A DNA stretch of 64,000 bases from Fibrobacter succinogenes (lineage in GTDB: Bacteria > Fibrobacterota > Fibrobacteria > Fibrobacterales > Fibrobacteraceae). A model generated the notes under the pieces. It was given only the letters and a program-made list of their open reading frames with translations. It was not told the DNA's origin and did no database searches. Numbering within the stretch: position 1 is the first letter of the stretch; each line of letters opens with the position of its first letter. This document shows, in pieces, positions 26,078 to 35,029 of the stretch. A program made the translations under genes and the position numbers. The stretch lies in NCBI GenBank assembly GCA_902794535.1, contig CADBHQ010000006.1, positions 62,001 to 126,000 on the forward strand. Direction: 5' to 3'.

Positions 26078-27454
26078 TTAATTTCTGTGGAAGTCGTCTT
26101 CAACGCGAATGATATCGTCTTCGCCAGTGTATTCGCCCACCTGGACTTCGACGATGACCAGCGGGAGCTTGCCTTCGTTTTGCAGGCGATGAACTTCACC
26201 CACCGGGATGTAAGTCGATTCGTTCGGACGCACGTAGAACACATTCTTGCCCACGGTCACGGTAGCGGTACCGCTTACGACCACCCAGTGTTCCGAGCGA
26301 TGCAGGTGCTTCTGCAGGCTAAGACGCTTGCCCGGCTTCACCACAATACGCTTCATCTTGTAGCGTTCGGTAGATTCCAGCACGGAGTACGTACCCCACG
26401 GGCGGCTCACAGTCTGCGGCACATTAATGAGGTCAGAACCGCGTTCCTTGAGTTCTTCCACCACCTTCTTGACCTTCTGGCTGCTCGACAGCGGAGCAAC
26501 CAAGAGGGCATCCGGCGTGTCCACGATGAGCATCTTGTCGAGGTCGATCGTCGCGATGGTACGCTGACCGCCCATCACAAGGGAATTCTTGGAGTCCACG
26601 GCAATGTGGCGCGGGTTCACGTTGTTGCCGTTTGCGTCGTGCTGGTATTCGCCATAAAGGCTGTCAAAACTGCCGAGGTCGCTCCAGCCGATATCACTCG
26701 GAACCACCTTCACCTTGTTGGACTTTTCCATGACGGCATAGTCGATGGAGTTCGACGGAATAGCCATCATGTCGTCACGGTCAATGCGGATGGGTTCACC
26801 GTCTTCGACTGTCGCATTGGCAAGAGCCTTTTTCGCGGCGGCGAGCATTTCCGGGGAGTATTTGCCCAGTTCGGCGAGGAACGTCTTTGCCGTAAAGCAG
26901 AAGATACCGCTGTTCCAGTAGAAGTTACCTGCCAGCAGGTACTTTTCGGCTGTGGCGCGGTCGGGCTTTTCAACAAAACGCTTTACATTTTCGCCATCGG
27001 CTTCGATATAGCCGTAACCCGTTTCAGGGCTAGTGGGCGTAATGCCGAACGTCACCAAGTTACCGGCCTTCGCCAGTTCTTCGGCTCGGAGAAGAACTTT
27101 CTTGTATTCGTCTTTCTTGCGAATCACATGGTCAGACGGAGATACGAGAACAACCGTTTCCGGGTTCATGGTCAAGCAAGCAAGAGCAATAGCCGGGGCT
27201 GTGTTACGGCCCACGGGTTCCAGAAGGAACTTGCTACCCGTCATGCCTTCCATTTCAAGCTGGTCCTTGGCCAAGAAGAACTGGTCGGCATTCGAAACAA
27301 TAAACTGCGATTCGCAAACAGCGGAGTTCGTGACCACGGTCTTGCGGAACAGGGACTGTCCGTCAAAAAGCGGCGCGAACTGCTTGGGCATCAGGGAACG
27401 GCTCACGGGCCAAAGGCGCGTGCCCGAACCACCACAGAGAATCAAGTTAATCAT
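26078..27454 (-). CDS. manC: Mannose-1-phosphate guanylyltransferase / mannose-6-phosphate isomerase
   Basis: A 458-residue bifunctional enzyme of the ManC/AlgA type that makes GDP-mannose for polysaccharides. The nucleotidyltransferase part (1 to about 330) has CGGSGTRLWPVSR and MPKQF. The C-terminal cupin part carries the type II phosphomannose isomerase signature QKHLHRSEHWVVVSGTATV. Length is usual. It follows wza by 66 bases and ends before a strong terminator, so it closes the wzb-wza-manC unit. Confidence 0.95.
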   Translation of the reverse strand: MINLILCGGSGTRLWPVSRSLMPKQFAPLFDGQSLFRKTVVTNSAVCESQFIVSNADQFFLAKDQLEMEGMTGSKFLLEPVGRNTAPAIALACLTMNPETVVLVSPSDHVIRKKDEYKKVLLRAEELAKAGNLVTFGITPTSPETGYGYIEADGENVKRFVEKPDRATAEKYLLAGNFYWNSGIFCFTAKTFLAELGKYSPEMLAAAKKALANATVEDGEPIRIDRDDMMAIPSNSIDYAVMEKSNKVKVVPSDIGWSDLGSFDSLYGEYQHDANGNNVNPRHIAVDSKNSLVMGGQRTIATIDLDKMLIVDTPDALLVAPLSSSQKVKKVVEELKERGSDLINVPQTVSRPWGTYSVLESTERYKMKRIVVKPGKRLSLQKHLHRSEHWVVVSGTATVTVGKNVFYVRPNESTYIPVGEVHRLQNEGKLPLVIVEVQVGEYTGEDDIIRVEDDFHRN

Positions 27455-27520
27455 TATATCCCATCCTTAACTATTACCAGAACAGCAACTGAGTACTAGT
27501 TGTATTTTTATTTGGTTGTG

Positions 27521-28669
27521 CTACTGTTCGTTTTTCTTAGGAGTATAGTCATCTTTGACCACATGAACTTCATGCGCTGCCAAGGCTCCATAGTAAACCA
27601 TGTTGACAGACGGGAAGATCAAGCTAACAAGACGGTTCCAAGTTGCGAGATCGGAAGCATCCACATAGACGACATCGCGTGCATTCAACTCGAAACGATC
27701 TGCCATTGCCAAGGCCATAGCGTTCTTTGCGTTCAACTGGAACACATCGATCTGCTTTTCAGACGTATTACGGATAACATAAATTCCGCGAGCCGTTGCA
27801 TTCAAAGCCTGCAGACCACCTGCGGTAGCCAAAGCTTCGGCCAAAGTCAATTTGCCATTGTAAATGTTGACGATACCAGGTCTTCCGACTTCGCCCATCA
27901 CATAAGCCTTCTGGTCTTTCTGCGTTTCGGAAAGAGCCGGCACCAAAATCTGGTCACTGGGCTTAATCATAATACGTTCCAGCGGTAAGTTCGCATTAAA
28001 CGCATTGAGGTAATTGATGTTATAAACCTTGTCGCCACGGCGAAGCTGCAAGGCAGACGGATCCGCCTTTTCAGAGAAACCACCTGCATAAGCAATAACA
28101 TCAGGAAGAGTCATCGGGTTTTCATTGAAAGAAACGAAGCCCGGACGTTCCACGGCACCAGCCACAAATGCCTTACGGCTATTGTAACCCGTCACGCGAA
28201 CATCCACCTGCGGATCGTTCAAAATCTTGTCGGACAGGCGTTTCGTGATTTCAGCACGGAGTTCCTGAGCGGTAAGGCCAGCTGCCTGAAGTTCACCAGC
28301 ATACGGGTAGAAAAGCTTTCCATCGGTAGTCACCTTCTGACCGGCCGGCTGATATTGACCCATCGGAGAAGTCAGTTCCGGGTGTTCCCACACCACGACC
28401 TGAACCATGTCCAGAGGTCCAATGCGGTATTCCAGTTCAGGCAAAGAATCCACCATGAGATCCTTCAAATCGCCAAATTCATCAGACTGAGCATCAGCGT
28501 TGGCTGTAGCCTTGCCAAAGTCACCAGAGCCAATGTCATGAATACGAACCATCATGCCATTGTATTCTGCGGAGTCGCCCGGCACACTCATCTGCATCTG
28601 CGGTCCAAGAGCGCATCCGCTCAAAACTGCAGCAGCAACAGCACAAAGGCCCAAACTCATTTTCTTCAT
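27521..28669 (-). CDS. wza: Wza-like outer-membrane polysaccharide export lipoprotein
   Basis: A 382-residue lipoprotein (signal ending LSGC, Cys19) of the polysaccharide export family. The Poly_export domain (YRIGPLDMVQVVVWEHPE) is followed by SLBB-type repeats (AFVAGAVERPGFV and AYVMGEVGRPGIV), and the C-terminal amphipathic stretch (LATWNRLVSLIFPSVNMVYYG) would form the outer-membrane helix barrel. Length matches E. coli Wza. The tyrosine kinase co-polymerase Wzc is not in this window. It lies 21 bases after the phosphatase gene, as in capsule loci. Confidence 0.93.
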   Translation of the reverse strand: MKKMSLGLCAVAAAVLSGCALGPQMQMSVPGDSAEYNGMMVRIHDIGSGDFGKATANADAQSDEFGDLKDLMVDSLPELEYRIGPLDMVQVVVWEHPELTSPMGQYQPAGQKVTTDGKLFYPYAGELQAAGLTAQELRAEITKRLSDKILNDPQVDVRVTGYNSRKAFVAGAVERPGFVSFNENPMTLPDVIAYAGGFSEKADPSALQLRRGDKVYNINYLNAFNANLPLERIMIKPSDQILVPALSETQKDQKAYVMGEVGRPGIVNIYNGKLTLAEALATAGGLQALNATARGIYVIRNTSEKQIDVFQLNAKNAMALAMADRFELNARDVVYVDASDLATWNRLVSLIFPSVNMVYYGALAAHEVHVVKDDYTPKKNEQ

Positions 28670-28690
28670 AAATTAACCCTTTTAGCCAGC

Positions 28691-29137
28691 TTATGCCTGG
28701 CCTTCGCTTTGTTTGATTTTTTCCACCCAGTACGGGGTCAGTTTAGAGATAAAATTCCATGCAAGCACAAACGCGTTTTCAGGACGACGATACGGGTCCG
28801 GAACATCCACACGTTGCGGTTCACCATAACGGAAAACCTTGCCTTCAAGCCACGGATAACGATGCAGCAGCTCCATCTTGTGACCGTTTTCCATCACCAA
28901 GATAAGATCTGCCCATTTCAGAATGTCCAGATTAATCTGGCGAGCGCGATGCGCACTCATATCGATTCCATGTTCAAGGGCAATCTTTTGGCTGAGTTCG
29001 TGCGCCGGATGGTCAACCAACGCGCCAAGACCAGCACTCATCACTTCAAAGCCAGGCCCCAAAGCCTTTTTAAGGCAATATTCACCCGTGGGGCTACGGC
29101 AGATATTACCTGTGCATACAACGAGAATGTGTTTCAT
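28691..29137 (-). CDS. wzb: Low-molecular-weight protein tyrosine phosphatase (Wzb-like)
   Basis: A 148-residue phosphatase. The phosphate loop VCTGNICRSP gives Cys8 and Arg14 (CX5R), and the general acid lies in DVPDPYRRP. Members dephosphorylate the Wzc kinase and thereby set capsule or exopolysaccharide export, which fits its place directly before wza. GTG at 29140 and ATG at 29137 are adjacent; I take the ATG. The ribosome binding site is weak. Upstream, 29138-29240 holds the rfbC terminator and nothing else I can identify. Confidence 0.92.
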   Translation of the reverse strand: MKHILVVCTGNICRSPTGEYCLKKALGPGFEVMSAGLGALVDHPAHELSQKIALEHGIDMSAHRARQINLDILKWADLILVMENGHKMELLHRYPWLEGKVFRYGEPQRVDVPDPYRRPENAFVLAWNFISKLTPYWVEKIKQSEGQA

Positions 29138-29180
29138 CACCTAAAAATTAAAAAATTATTACAAGCCAGACAAGAATAAA

Positions 29181-29210
29181 ATAAAAAGAGCCGTCTAAAG
29201 ACGACTCTTT
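29181..29210 (-). terminator. Rho-independent terminator of the rfbBC run
   Basis: AAAGAGCCGTC (29185-29195), TAAA loop, GACGACTCTTT (29200-29210), with one mismatch. On the minus strand it is followed by TTATTTTATTC. It lies just beyond rfbC and ahead of wzb. Confidence 0.7.
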
Positions 29211-29240
29211 TAAACACAAAATATTGTTTGCAAAGACAGA

Positions 29241-29804
29241 CTACAGTTCGAAAGCAAAGCCCAAGTCCTTGAGCGCCGGATTCTTCGTGTCCTTTTCGGA
29301 GAGCAGCGGTTCAAAGCCATTGCCTACCGGCCATTCAATGCCGATTTCGGGGTCGTTCCACATGAGGCCACCTTCGTCCTTCGGGTCGTAAAGGCGAGTG
29401 CACTTGTACACGAAAGTTGCCGTTTCGCTGAGCACCACAAAACCGTGGGCAAAGCCTTCGGGAATGTAGAACTGCTTCTTATTTTCGGCAGAAAGCGTAA
29501 CGCCTTCCCACTTACCGAACGTAGGGCTACCCTTGCGCAGGTCTACGGCCACGTCAAAGACTTCGCCTTCGATTACGCGCACAAGCTTACCCTGCGGATT
29601 CTTCTTCTGGAAATGTAGGCCGCGAAGTACGCCCTTCTTGCTTCTAGATTCATTATCTTGTACGAAAACCATATTCAATCCGGCTGCATCGAATTCAGCC
29701 TTGTTGTAGGTTTCCATAAAGTAGCCGCGATGGTCGCCAAAGACCGTCGGTTCAACGATTGTCACGCCTTCAATAGAAGTCTTGATGAAATTAAACTTAC
29801 CCAT
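29241..29804 (-). CDS. rfbC: dTDP-4-dehydrorhamnose 3,5-epimerase
   Basis: A 187-residue cupin epimerase, third enzyme of dTDP-L-rhamnose synthesis. The signature VLRGLHFQ with the catalytic His, and IPEGFAHGFVVLSETATFVYK, are clear; length is normal. Its ATG overlaps the rfbB stop by one base (TAATG), so translation is coupled. rfbA and rfbD, needed for the full pathway, are not in the window. Confidence 0.96.
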   Translation of the reverse strand: MGKFNFIKTSIEGVTIVEPTVFGDHRGYFMETYNKAEFDAAGLNMVFVQDNESRSKKGVLRGLHFQKKNPQGKLVRVIEGEVFDVAVDLRKGSPTFGKWEGVTLSAENKKQFYIPEGFAHGFVVLSETATFVYKCTRLYDPKDEGGLMWNDPEIGIEWPVGNGFEPLLSEKDTKNPALKDLGFAFEL

Positions 29805-30940
29805 TATCTATTTCCGTACATTTTTTCGTAATACTTTTCGTAGTCACCACTGGTGATGTTGTCCAACCATTCTTGGTTGTCCAAATACCAGCGCACCGTC
29901 TTTTCGATGCCTTCTTCGAACTGAAGGCTCGGTTCCCAGCCAAGTTCCTTCTGGAGCTTGGTGGAGTCGATAGCGTAGCGGGCGTCATGGCCCAGGCGGT
30001 CCGTCACATAAGTGATGAGGCCCAAGTCTTCGCCTTCGGCGCGGCCGAGAAGTTTATCGACAGTCTTGATGACAACCTTGATAATGTCAATATTCTTCCA
30101 TTCGTTGAAACCACCGATGTTATAGGTTTCAGCGATTTTGCCGTTATGGAAAATCACATCGATAGCGCGGGCATGGTCTTCCACAAAGAGCCAGTCACGT
30201 ACGTTTTCGCCCTTGCCGTAAACCGGGAGAGGCTTCTTGTGGCGAATGTTATTGATGAACAGCGGAATCAACTTTTCAGGGAACTGGTACGGACCATAGT
30301 TGTTGCTGCAGTTCGTCACAATCGTCGGCATACCGTAAGTGTCGTGGAACGCGCGCACAAAATGGTCGGAACCGGCCTTAGAGGCGGAATACGGAGAGTG
30401 CGGCGTATACTTGGTGGTTTCGTAGAAGAAATCGTCACCGTAAGCCAGGTGGTGTTCAGAACTCGATGCCGTCGTGGTAAACGGAGGCGTAATGCCTTCC
30501 GGATGATTCATCTTGAGAGCGCCGTAAACTTCATCGGTCGAAATATGATAGAAGCGCTTGCCTTCGTACTTTTCCGGCAAGGATTCCCAGTAAAGTTTGG
30601 CAGCCTGCAACAAGGCGAGAGTTCCCATCACGTTCGTCTTGGCAAATGTGAACGGATCCTTGATGGAGCGGTCTACGTGACTTTCGGCAGCGAGATGAAT
30701 GATGCCGTCGACTTTTTCATCCTGCATGAGCTTGTAGAAAGCATCAAAGTCGCAGATATCCATCTTCACGAACTTGTAGTTCGGCTTGTTTTCGACATCC
30801 TTGAGGTTTGCAAGGTTACCCGCATAAGTCAGCTTATCGAGGTTGATAATCTTGTATTCAGGATACTTATTCACAAACAGGCGAACCACGTGGCTTCCGA
30901 TAAAGCCTGCGCCGCCAGTGATAACGATGGATCTTTTCAT
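29804..30940 (-). CDS. rfbB: dTDP-glucose 4,6-dehydratase
   Basis: A 378-residue SDR enzyme making dTDP-4-keto-6-deoxyglucose for rhamnose and related sugars. The Rossmann motif GGAGFIGSH, the ISTDEVYG motif with active-site residues, and YSASKAGSD (YxxxK) are present. The start at 30940 follows GGAG; the open frame runs 12 bases further. It comes 34 bases after hisH, so the rfb pair may be read from the same transcript as the genes upstream. The protein is somewhat longer than the usual 350-360 residues. Confidence 0.96.
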   Translation of the reverse strand: MKRSIVITGGAGFIGSHVVRLFVNKYPEYKIINLDKLTYAGNLANLKDVENKPNYKFVKMDICDFDAFYKLMQDEKVDGIIHLAAESHVDRSIKDPFTFAKTNVMGTLALLQAAKLYWESLPEKYEGKRFYHISTDEVYGALKMNHPEGITPPFTTTASSSEHHLAYGDDFFYETTKYTPHSPYSASKAGSDHFVRAFHDTYGMPTIVTNCSNNYGPYQFPEKLIPLFINNIRHKKPLPVYGKGENVRDWLFVEDHARAIDVIFHNGKIAETYNIGGFNEWKNIDIIKVVIKTVDKLLGRAEGEDLGLITYVTDRLGHDARYAIDSTKLQKELGWEPSLQFEEGIEKTVRWYLDNQEWLDNITSGDYEKYYEKMYGNR

Positions 30941-30974
30941 ATTTTTCTCCAATTACGGGGACAATATAGTAATA

Positions 30975-31589
30975 CTAGACTTTCCAATCGCAGAAATTCT
31001 TGAGCATGGCTAGGCCCACATCTCCACTCTTTTCTTGGTGGAACTGGGTTGCAATCAGGTTGTCCTTGCCCACCATTCCCTGGAAGGTCTGCGTACCGTA
31101 TGTCGTTTCAGCATAAGCGTATTCGGCAGGCACCACCGGATGGTACGAGTGAACATAGTAAAAATCACTTCCGCTCTTGATACCCTTCATAATCGGGTGT
31201 TCACGTGTAAAGTTCACCTGATTCCAGCCCATGTGCGGAATCTTGATACCCGGCTCATCTTTAAAGCGCACTGCCTTGCCGGGGATAAGTCCCAACGTCT
31301 TTACACCGCCGTCTTCTTCGCTTTCTTCGAGAATAATCTGGCAACCAATGCAAATACCGAGCACCGGGTTTCCGGCTTTTACAACAGCCTTAATGGCATC
31401 ACCAATTCCCGTGCGTGTCAGAGTTTCCATGGCAGAAGCAGCAGCGCCGACCCCCGGAAAAATCAGGCGGGTAGCCTTGGAGATTTCTTCGGCATCGCGG
31501 CTAGACTTGGCATCGACGCCAATGTGTGCAAGCGCATTCATAACCGAAGTCAAGTTGCCGGCATTGTAATCAACCACTATAACAGACAT
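30975..31589 (-). CDS. hisH: Imidazole glycerol phosphate synthase glutaminase subunit
   Basis: A 204-residue class I glutamine amidotransferase. The nucleophile elbow is GICIGCQ with Cys80, and the His-Glu pair lies in ATQFHQEKSG. The family normally makes ammonia for HisF in histidine biosynthesis. The partner hisF and other his genes are absent here, and it sits next to dTDP-sugar genes. HisH relatives also serve sugar amidation in O-antigen loci, so a role outside histidine synthesis is possible. The ATG at 31589 has AGAGG before it. Confidence 0.9.
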   Translation of the reverse strand: MSVIVVDYNAGNLTSVMNALAHIGVDAKSSRDAEEISKATRLIFPGVGAAASAMETLTRTGIGDAIKAVVKAGNPVLGICIGCQIILEESEEDGGVKTLGLIPGKAVRFKDEPGIKIPHMGWNQVNFTREHPIMKGIKSGSDFYYVHSYHPVVPAEYAYAETTYGTQTFQGMVGKDNLIATQFHQEKSGDVGLAMLKNFCDWKV

Positions 31590-31623
31590 ATAAACCTCTT
31601 TTCGCACGCAAAGATAGAATTTA

Positions 31624-31971
31624 TTACAGGTTCAAAAGGTCGAGAGCCTCACCCGCAAGTTCTACACAGCGGTTGCAAGGAAGAATCTTGTTCGGGCGGA
31701 TTTCTGCACACTTGGTGTAATTTTGCGAACCGCGACGGAAAGTTTCTTCGATGGCATCTGCCTTTTCCGGCACAAGCTCTTTTGCAGCATAAAGAGCCCC
31801 GCACACGCCACCGGGAGCAATTCCTCTACCGGCATTCTTGAACTTGTCGGCAATTTCCAGCGCTTCGGCTTCGGATTTGCCCGTTGCAATGGCATAGCCA
31901 TAGGCAACCGACATAGCGCAATTGCCTCGATTTTCGGCATGGAATTTTTTTGATTCGTCGGCAATTGTCAT
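31624..31971 (-). CDS. C_GCAxxG_C_C family redox-type protein
   Basis: A 115-residue protein of the C_GCAxxG_C_C family (PF09719), with Cys residues in NRGNCAMSV, GGVCGALYAA, NYTKCAEI and LPCNRCVELAG. The spacing suggests a metal or redox centre; no function is established for the family that I know of. Its ATG overlaps the stop of the OppF-like gene (ATGA), a sign of translational coupling. hisH follows 34 bases later. Confidence 0.85.
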   Translation of the reverse strand: MTIADESKKFHAENRGNCAMSVAYGYAIATGKSEAEALEIADKFKNAGRGIAPGGVCGALYAAKELVPEKADAIEETFRRGSQNYTKCAEIRPNKILPCNRCVELAGEALDLLNL

Positions 31972-32771
31972 AACTGTACTCTCCTTATAGTGGGAACGCT
32001 TGCCAATAATTTTTGGGTATATTCATGTTGTGGATTTGTAAGCACCTGGTCGGCATTTCCGCGCTCGACCACATGTCCAAAATACATCACGAGAACTTCG
32101 TCACTCAATGCGCGAACCACCTGCATGTCGTGACTGATAAACACAATCGAAAGTCCAAATTCGTTACGCAAGTCGTTGAGCAAGTGCAGAATCTGCGCCT
32201 GCACCGACACATCCAAAGCGCTCGTGACTTCGTCGCACAAAAGAATCTTGGGTTTCACCATCAGGCTGCGAGCAATGCACAGGCGCTGCCGCTGCCCCCC
32301 CGAAAATTCGTGGGGGAACTTTTGGAGAGCCTCTTTCGGCAGGGACACACGCTCCAAAAGTTCTTTTGCACGCGCCTCAGCTTCAGAAAACCCCACTCCG
32401 CGTGCAACCAGCGGCGCCGTCAGAATTTCAGACACCGTCTGGCGCGGATTCAGGCTGCTGAACGGGTCCTGAAAAATCATCTGGACCAAGTCCGAGACCC
32501 GTTTTCCGGAAGCAGTCCGGCCTTTTACCACTTTTTCACCAAAAAGTTTGAATTCACCGCTGTCCATAGGCACAAGCCCGACCAGCGATTTCACTAAAGT
32601 CGACTTACCGCAGCCCGACTCCCCCACAATCGAAAGAATCTGGCCCGCCTGCACGGAAAACGACACATTCTCGACGGCAGAAAAGTACTTCTGCACCTTG
32701 CCGAGCACTCCGCCTCGAATGGGAAACTTTACCGAAAGCCCCGAGACTTCCATTGCAGGAACTTCAAGCAT
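31968..32771 (-). CDS. OppF/DppF-like peptide ABC transporter ATPase
   Basis: A 267-residue ATPase. Walker A is GESGCGKST, the signature is EFSGGQRQR, Walker B is ILLCDEVTSALD, and the H-loop is FISHD. The C-terminal NPQHEYTQKLLASVP is typical of the oligopeptide/dipeptide subgroup. It is an orphan: no permease, binding protein or OppD lies next to it, only xseB upstream (two bases) and a C_GCAxxG protein downstream (four-base overlap). The start codon has AAGG immediately before it, which is too close to be ideal. The internal ATG at 32753 is an alternative. Confidence 0.88.
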   Translation of the reverse strand: MLEVPAMEVSGLSVKFPIRGGVLGKVQKYFSAVENVSFSVQAGQILSIVGESGCGKSTLVKSLVGLVPMDSGEFKLFGEKVVKGRTASGKRVSDLVQMIFQDPFSSLNPRQTVSEILTAPLVARGVGFSEAEARAKELLERVSLPKEALQKFPHEFSGGQRQRLCIARSLMVKPKILLCDEVTSALDVSVQAQILHLLNDLRNEFGLSIVFISHDMQVVRALSDEVLVMYFGHVVERGNADQVLTNPQHEYTQKLLASVPTIRRVQL

Positions 32772-32773
32772 CC

Positions 32774-32992
32774 TTAAGCCTCGGCTCCCGTTTCACCGTC
32801 AAGCCCCGAAAGGGCATCCTGCACGTTTTTTTCGGTTGCAAGCAAAATTTGGCGACATTTCCGCAAAAGTTCGGTCGCTTCCTGAACCGCACCGGCCAAT
32901 TCGTCAATTTCCATCTCAGAATTATCAATACGTTCCAAGATACTCTCTAAACGCTCCATTGCGGTTTTATATTCAAAATTTTCGGCACTCAT
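32774..32992 (-). CDS. xseB: Exodeoxyribonuclease VII small subunit
   Basis: A 72-residue protein matching XseB: FEYKTAMERLESILERID at the N-terminus, a coiled helical body and ELLRKCRQIL. It binds several copies per large subunit XseA in the single-strand exonuclease. The large subunit gene is not in the window. The ATG at 32992 gives the normal length; the reading frame runs open to 33253 but into the divergent lipoprotein gene. No clear ribosome binding site. The gene begins 37 bases from the divergent lipoprotein gene. Confidence 0.9.
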   Translation of the reverse strand: MSAENFEYKTAMERLESILERIDNSEMEIDELAGAVQEATELLRKCRQILLATEKNVQDALSGLDGETGAEA

Positions 32993-33029
32993 ATTTACGA
33001 ATATAGTTATCTTTAACAAGGTGAGTTTC

Positions 33030-33755
33030 ATGAAGAAGAACAATCGATGCTTTTTGAGCATTACCGTAGCTCTTATGACGGGGGGGCTTTTTTCGGCATG
33101 TCTAGACATTCCGTCACCCCCTAAGGACACTGCCAAAATAACAAGCGTCAACGTCTTCGCAAAGCAGTTCGACAAAGCAATCGAAACACCCATCAAGCTC
33201 AACTCGAGTGAAGAAGCCGAGCTGATCGCCGAAGTCACCCCATCGAAGCACAAAAAAGACGTCCAATATTATTGGTACAACGGCGAAGAAATTCTCGACA
33301 GCGGAGCAACCTACACCGTACCGACTTCTTACATGGACTCTAGCTTTATTAGTCAAAACTTTATTCCCGACAGGCTTGTCATCGAAGACCACGAAGGCAA
33401 CACCCTCGAAACCAGTTTTCATGTTACCGTCAACAATCCGCCGCAGCTTTTGGCAGAAACCACCCCGGCAGACGGAGACACCCTGTACGGCAACAGCTAC
33501 ACGCCCATTCTCTTTACATGGCAATCTTTCGACCGCGACGAAAACAATTACTTGAACAACACCCTTGAAATAGATGGTGTTCGCTACAATGTGGGCGATT
33601 TACAAGAAGTCATGCAATCTGGGTTTACCGAAGGCAGACACACCTTCCGAATTTTTGTTGAAGATTCCATGGGCGACCAGGATTCTTCTGCCACGCAAGA
33701 ATTTTTCGTCATTGACACTTTAGGGTTGGGGGCTAAATGGCAATCCATTTTATAA
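33030..33755 (+). CDS. Envelope lipoprotein, first of three paralogs
   Basis: A 241-residue lipoprotein of unknown function. The signal ends in LFSAC. Two beta-rich modules follow: the first around SSEEAELIAEVTPS to HVTVNNPP, the second from TTPADGDTLYGNSYTPILFTW. The pattern of a PKD-like module, then an Ig/Fn3-like one, recurs in the two larger genes downstream. AAGGTGA is the probable ribosome binding site for the ATG at 33030. Its end overlaps the next gene by 19 bases. It is the first gene of a six-gene plus-strand run and is divergent from xseB. Confidence 0.75.
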   Translation: MKKNNRCFLSITVALMTGGLFSACLDIPSPPKDTAKITSVNVFAKQFDKAIETPIKLNSSEEAELIAEVTPSKHKKDVQYYWYNGEEILDSGATYTVPTSYMDSSFISQNFIPDRLVIEDHEGNTLETSFHVTVNNPPQLLAETTPADGDTLYGNSYTPILFTWQSFDRDENNYLNNTLEIDGVRYNVGDLQEVMQSGFTEGRHTFRIFVEDSMGDQDSSATQEFFVIDTLGLGAKWQSIL

Positions 33756-35029
33756 AATCAATCGCCCTCTTCGGCCTGATTATTTTATCGATTGCGGCAT
33801 GTACTGATTCCGATGAATATCTTTTCAACGACCAGTCTATTGAAAAGATCAAAGTTTCAGCAGCCGTCACGACCGCATTTGATTCCAACGACGAAAAATC
33901 AAAGACAGACACCATTCAACCTGGTGACTCCCTGATTTTCTTATCCACCGTATATCCGTCTAAATCCATTCGTAACCGGCAATATCTTTGGACCATCGAC
34001 GGCAAGTTGTTCGCCAACGAATTCAGTTTCAAGAAAAGCATCGACATCCCTGGCGAACACGAAATAGCATTTATCTTTGTCGACTTTTTCGGCGACACTT
34101 TGAGTGACACTCTACATATCACAGTCGCCTCGTCCCCCAATCTTGACCCCGAGAATTTTATTCCGGCCAACGGAACGCAGAACATAGCCTCTGACACCGC
34201 AATCAATTTTGCCTGGAACGCAAGCGATCCCGATTCTCTTTGGGGTATCTATTCTCGCTTTGTCTTAAAAAACAGCAACCAAGATATTCTTGTAGACACC
34301 CTTCTATATCAAGCAAATTATACATACTTCAAAAAACTGGATCCTCTGCAAAAATACACTTGGACAGTCAACGTTTACAACGAATTCAATCAAAAATCCA
34401 ACGAAACCATCTCATCGTCATTTTTCACAGATGGCATCAATGGCGAAAGTGCTGTAGCAGGAGCCATCGGAACAAGTTCCGACCTAGGTCTTTACACCTT
34501 CAGAATCGCTCTTTTGGATTCGCTTCAAGACACAATCAAAACATATCTTTCTTCGAAATCTCAATCGGCGCACTTCTATTTCAAGCCACTCACAAATGAC
34601 ACATACAGCCTTGTTGCTTCTATCGATGGCGCCCCCGATTTTAAACCCCAAACCATCATATTCAAAACCGTCGCAAACCAAGTACTTGAATTGGATTCAA
34701 TCACCCTTTTAGATGAAGTTCCTCCGAGAATCAAATCCGTTTCAGGCAGCGACACCATCGACATTCAAGACACATTGCGTTTCATTCTGACTGATTTCGG
34801 CGGAAACATTCCTTCGTCTAGAATTAGCATTTCTTACGAAAAAAATCGTATTACCAAGTTTACCTTTTCAAACGACACCTTGTACATTCCCTTCGAAAAA
34901 CAAGCCTCATTACAAAACTGGTCGTACAAGCTGATTACCCTTATCGCACATGACGCGAGCAACAATCCGACAAGAAAGACTTTCTACCTCCGTCCAAATG
35001 TAACGTTCCCGGAGGTTTTCAGTGAATAA
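33737..35029 (+). CDS. Envelope lipoprotein, second of three paralogs
   Basis: A 430-residue lipoprotein (signal ending SIAAC) with four beta-rich modules. A PKD-like one ends at DFFGDTLSDTLHITV. A second begins PANGTQNIASDTAINFAW. A third, carboxypeptidase-regulatory-like, runs around VAGAIGTSSDLGLYTFRIAL. The fourth, Ig-like, begins VPPRIKSVSGSDTIDI. It is paralogous to the genes on both sides. It overlaps the previous gene by 19 bases and the next by 8, so translation is probably coupled. Unknown function; most likely a periplasmic or surface adhesive/structural component. Confidence 0.75.
   Translation: MAIHFIKSIALFGLIILSIAACTDSDEYLFNDQSIEKIKVSAAVTTAFDSNDEKSKTDTIQPGDSLIFLSTVYPSKSIRNRQYLWTIDGKLFANEFSFKKSIDIPGEHEIAFIFVDFFGDTLSDTLHITVASSPNLDPENFIPANGTQNIASDTAINFAWNASDPDSLWGIYSRFVLKNSNQDILVDTLLYQANYTYFKKLDPLQKYTWTVNVYNEFNQKSNETISSSFFTDGINGESAVAGAIGTSSDLGLYTFRIALLDSLQDTIKTYLSSKSQSAHFYFKPLTNDTYSLVASIDGAPDFKPQTIIFKTVANQVLELDSITLLDEVPPRIKSVSGSDTIDIQDTLRFILTDFGGNIPSSRISISYEKNRITKFTFSNDTLYIPFEKQASLQNWSYKLITLIAHDASNNPTRKTFYLRPNVTFPEVFSE

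Noticed and set aside
26087..27499. Plus-strand open frame of 470 codons opposite manC
   Set aside because: Antisense shadow of a well-conserved gene with strong codon bias; no recognisable domain.
33114..33524. Minus-strand open frame opposite the first paralog lipoprotein
   Set aside because: No start signal, no domain, and it lies fully within the well-supported plus-strand gene.
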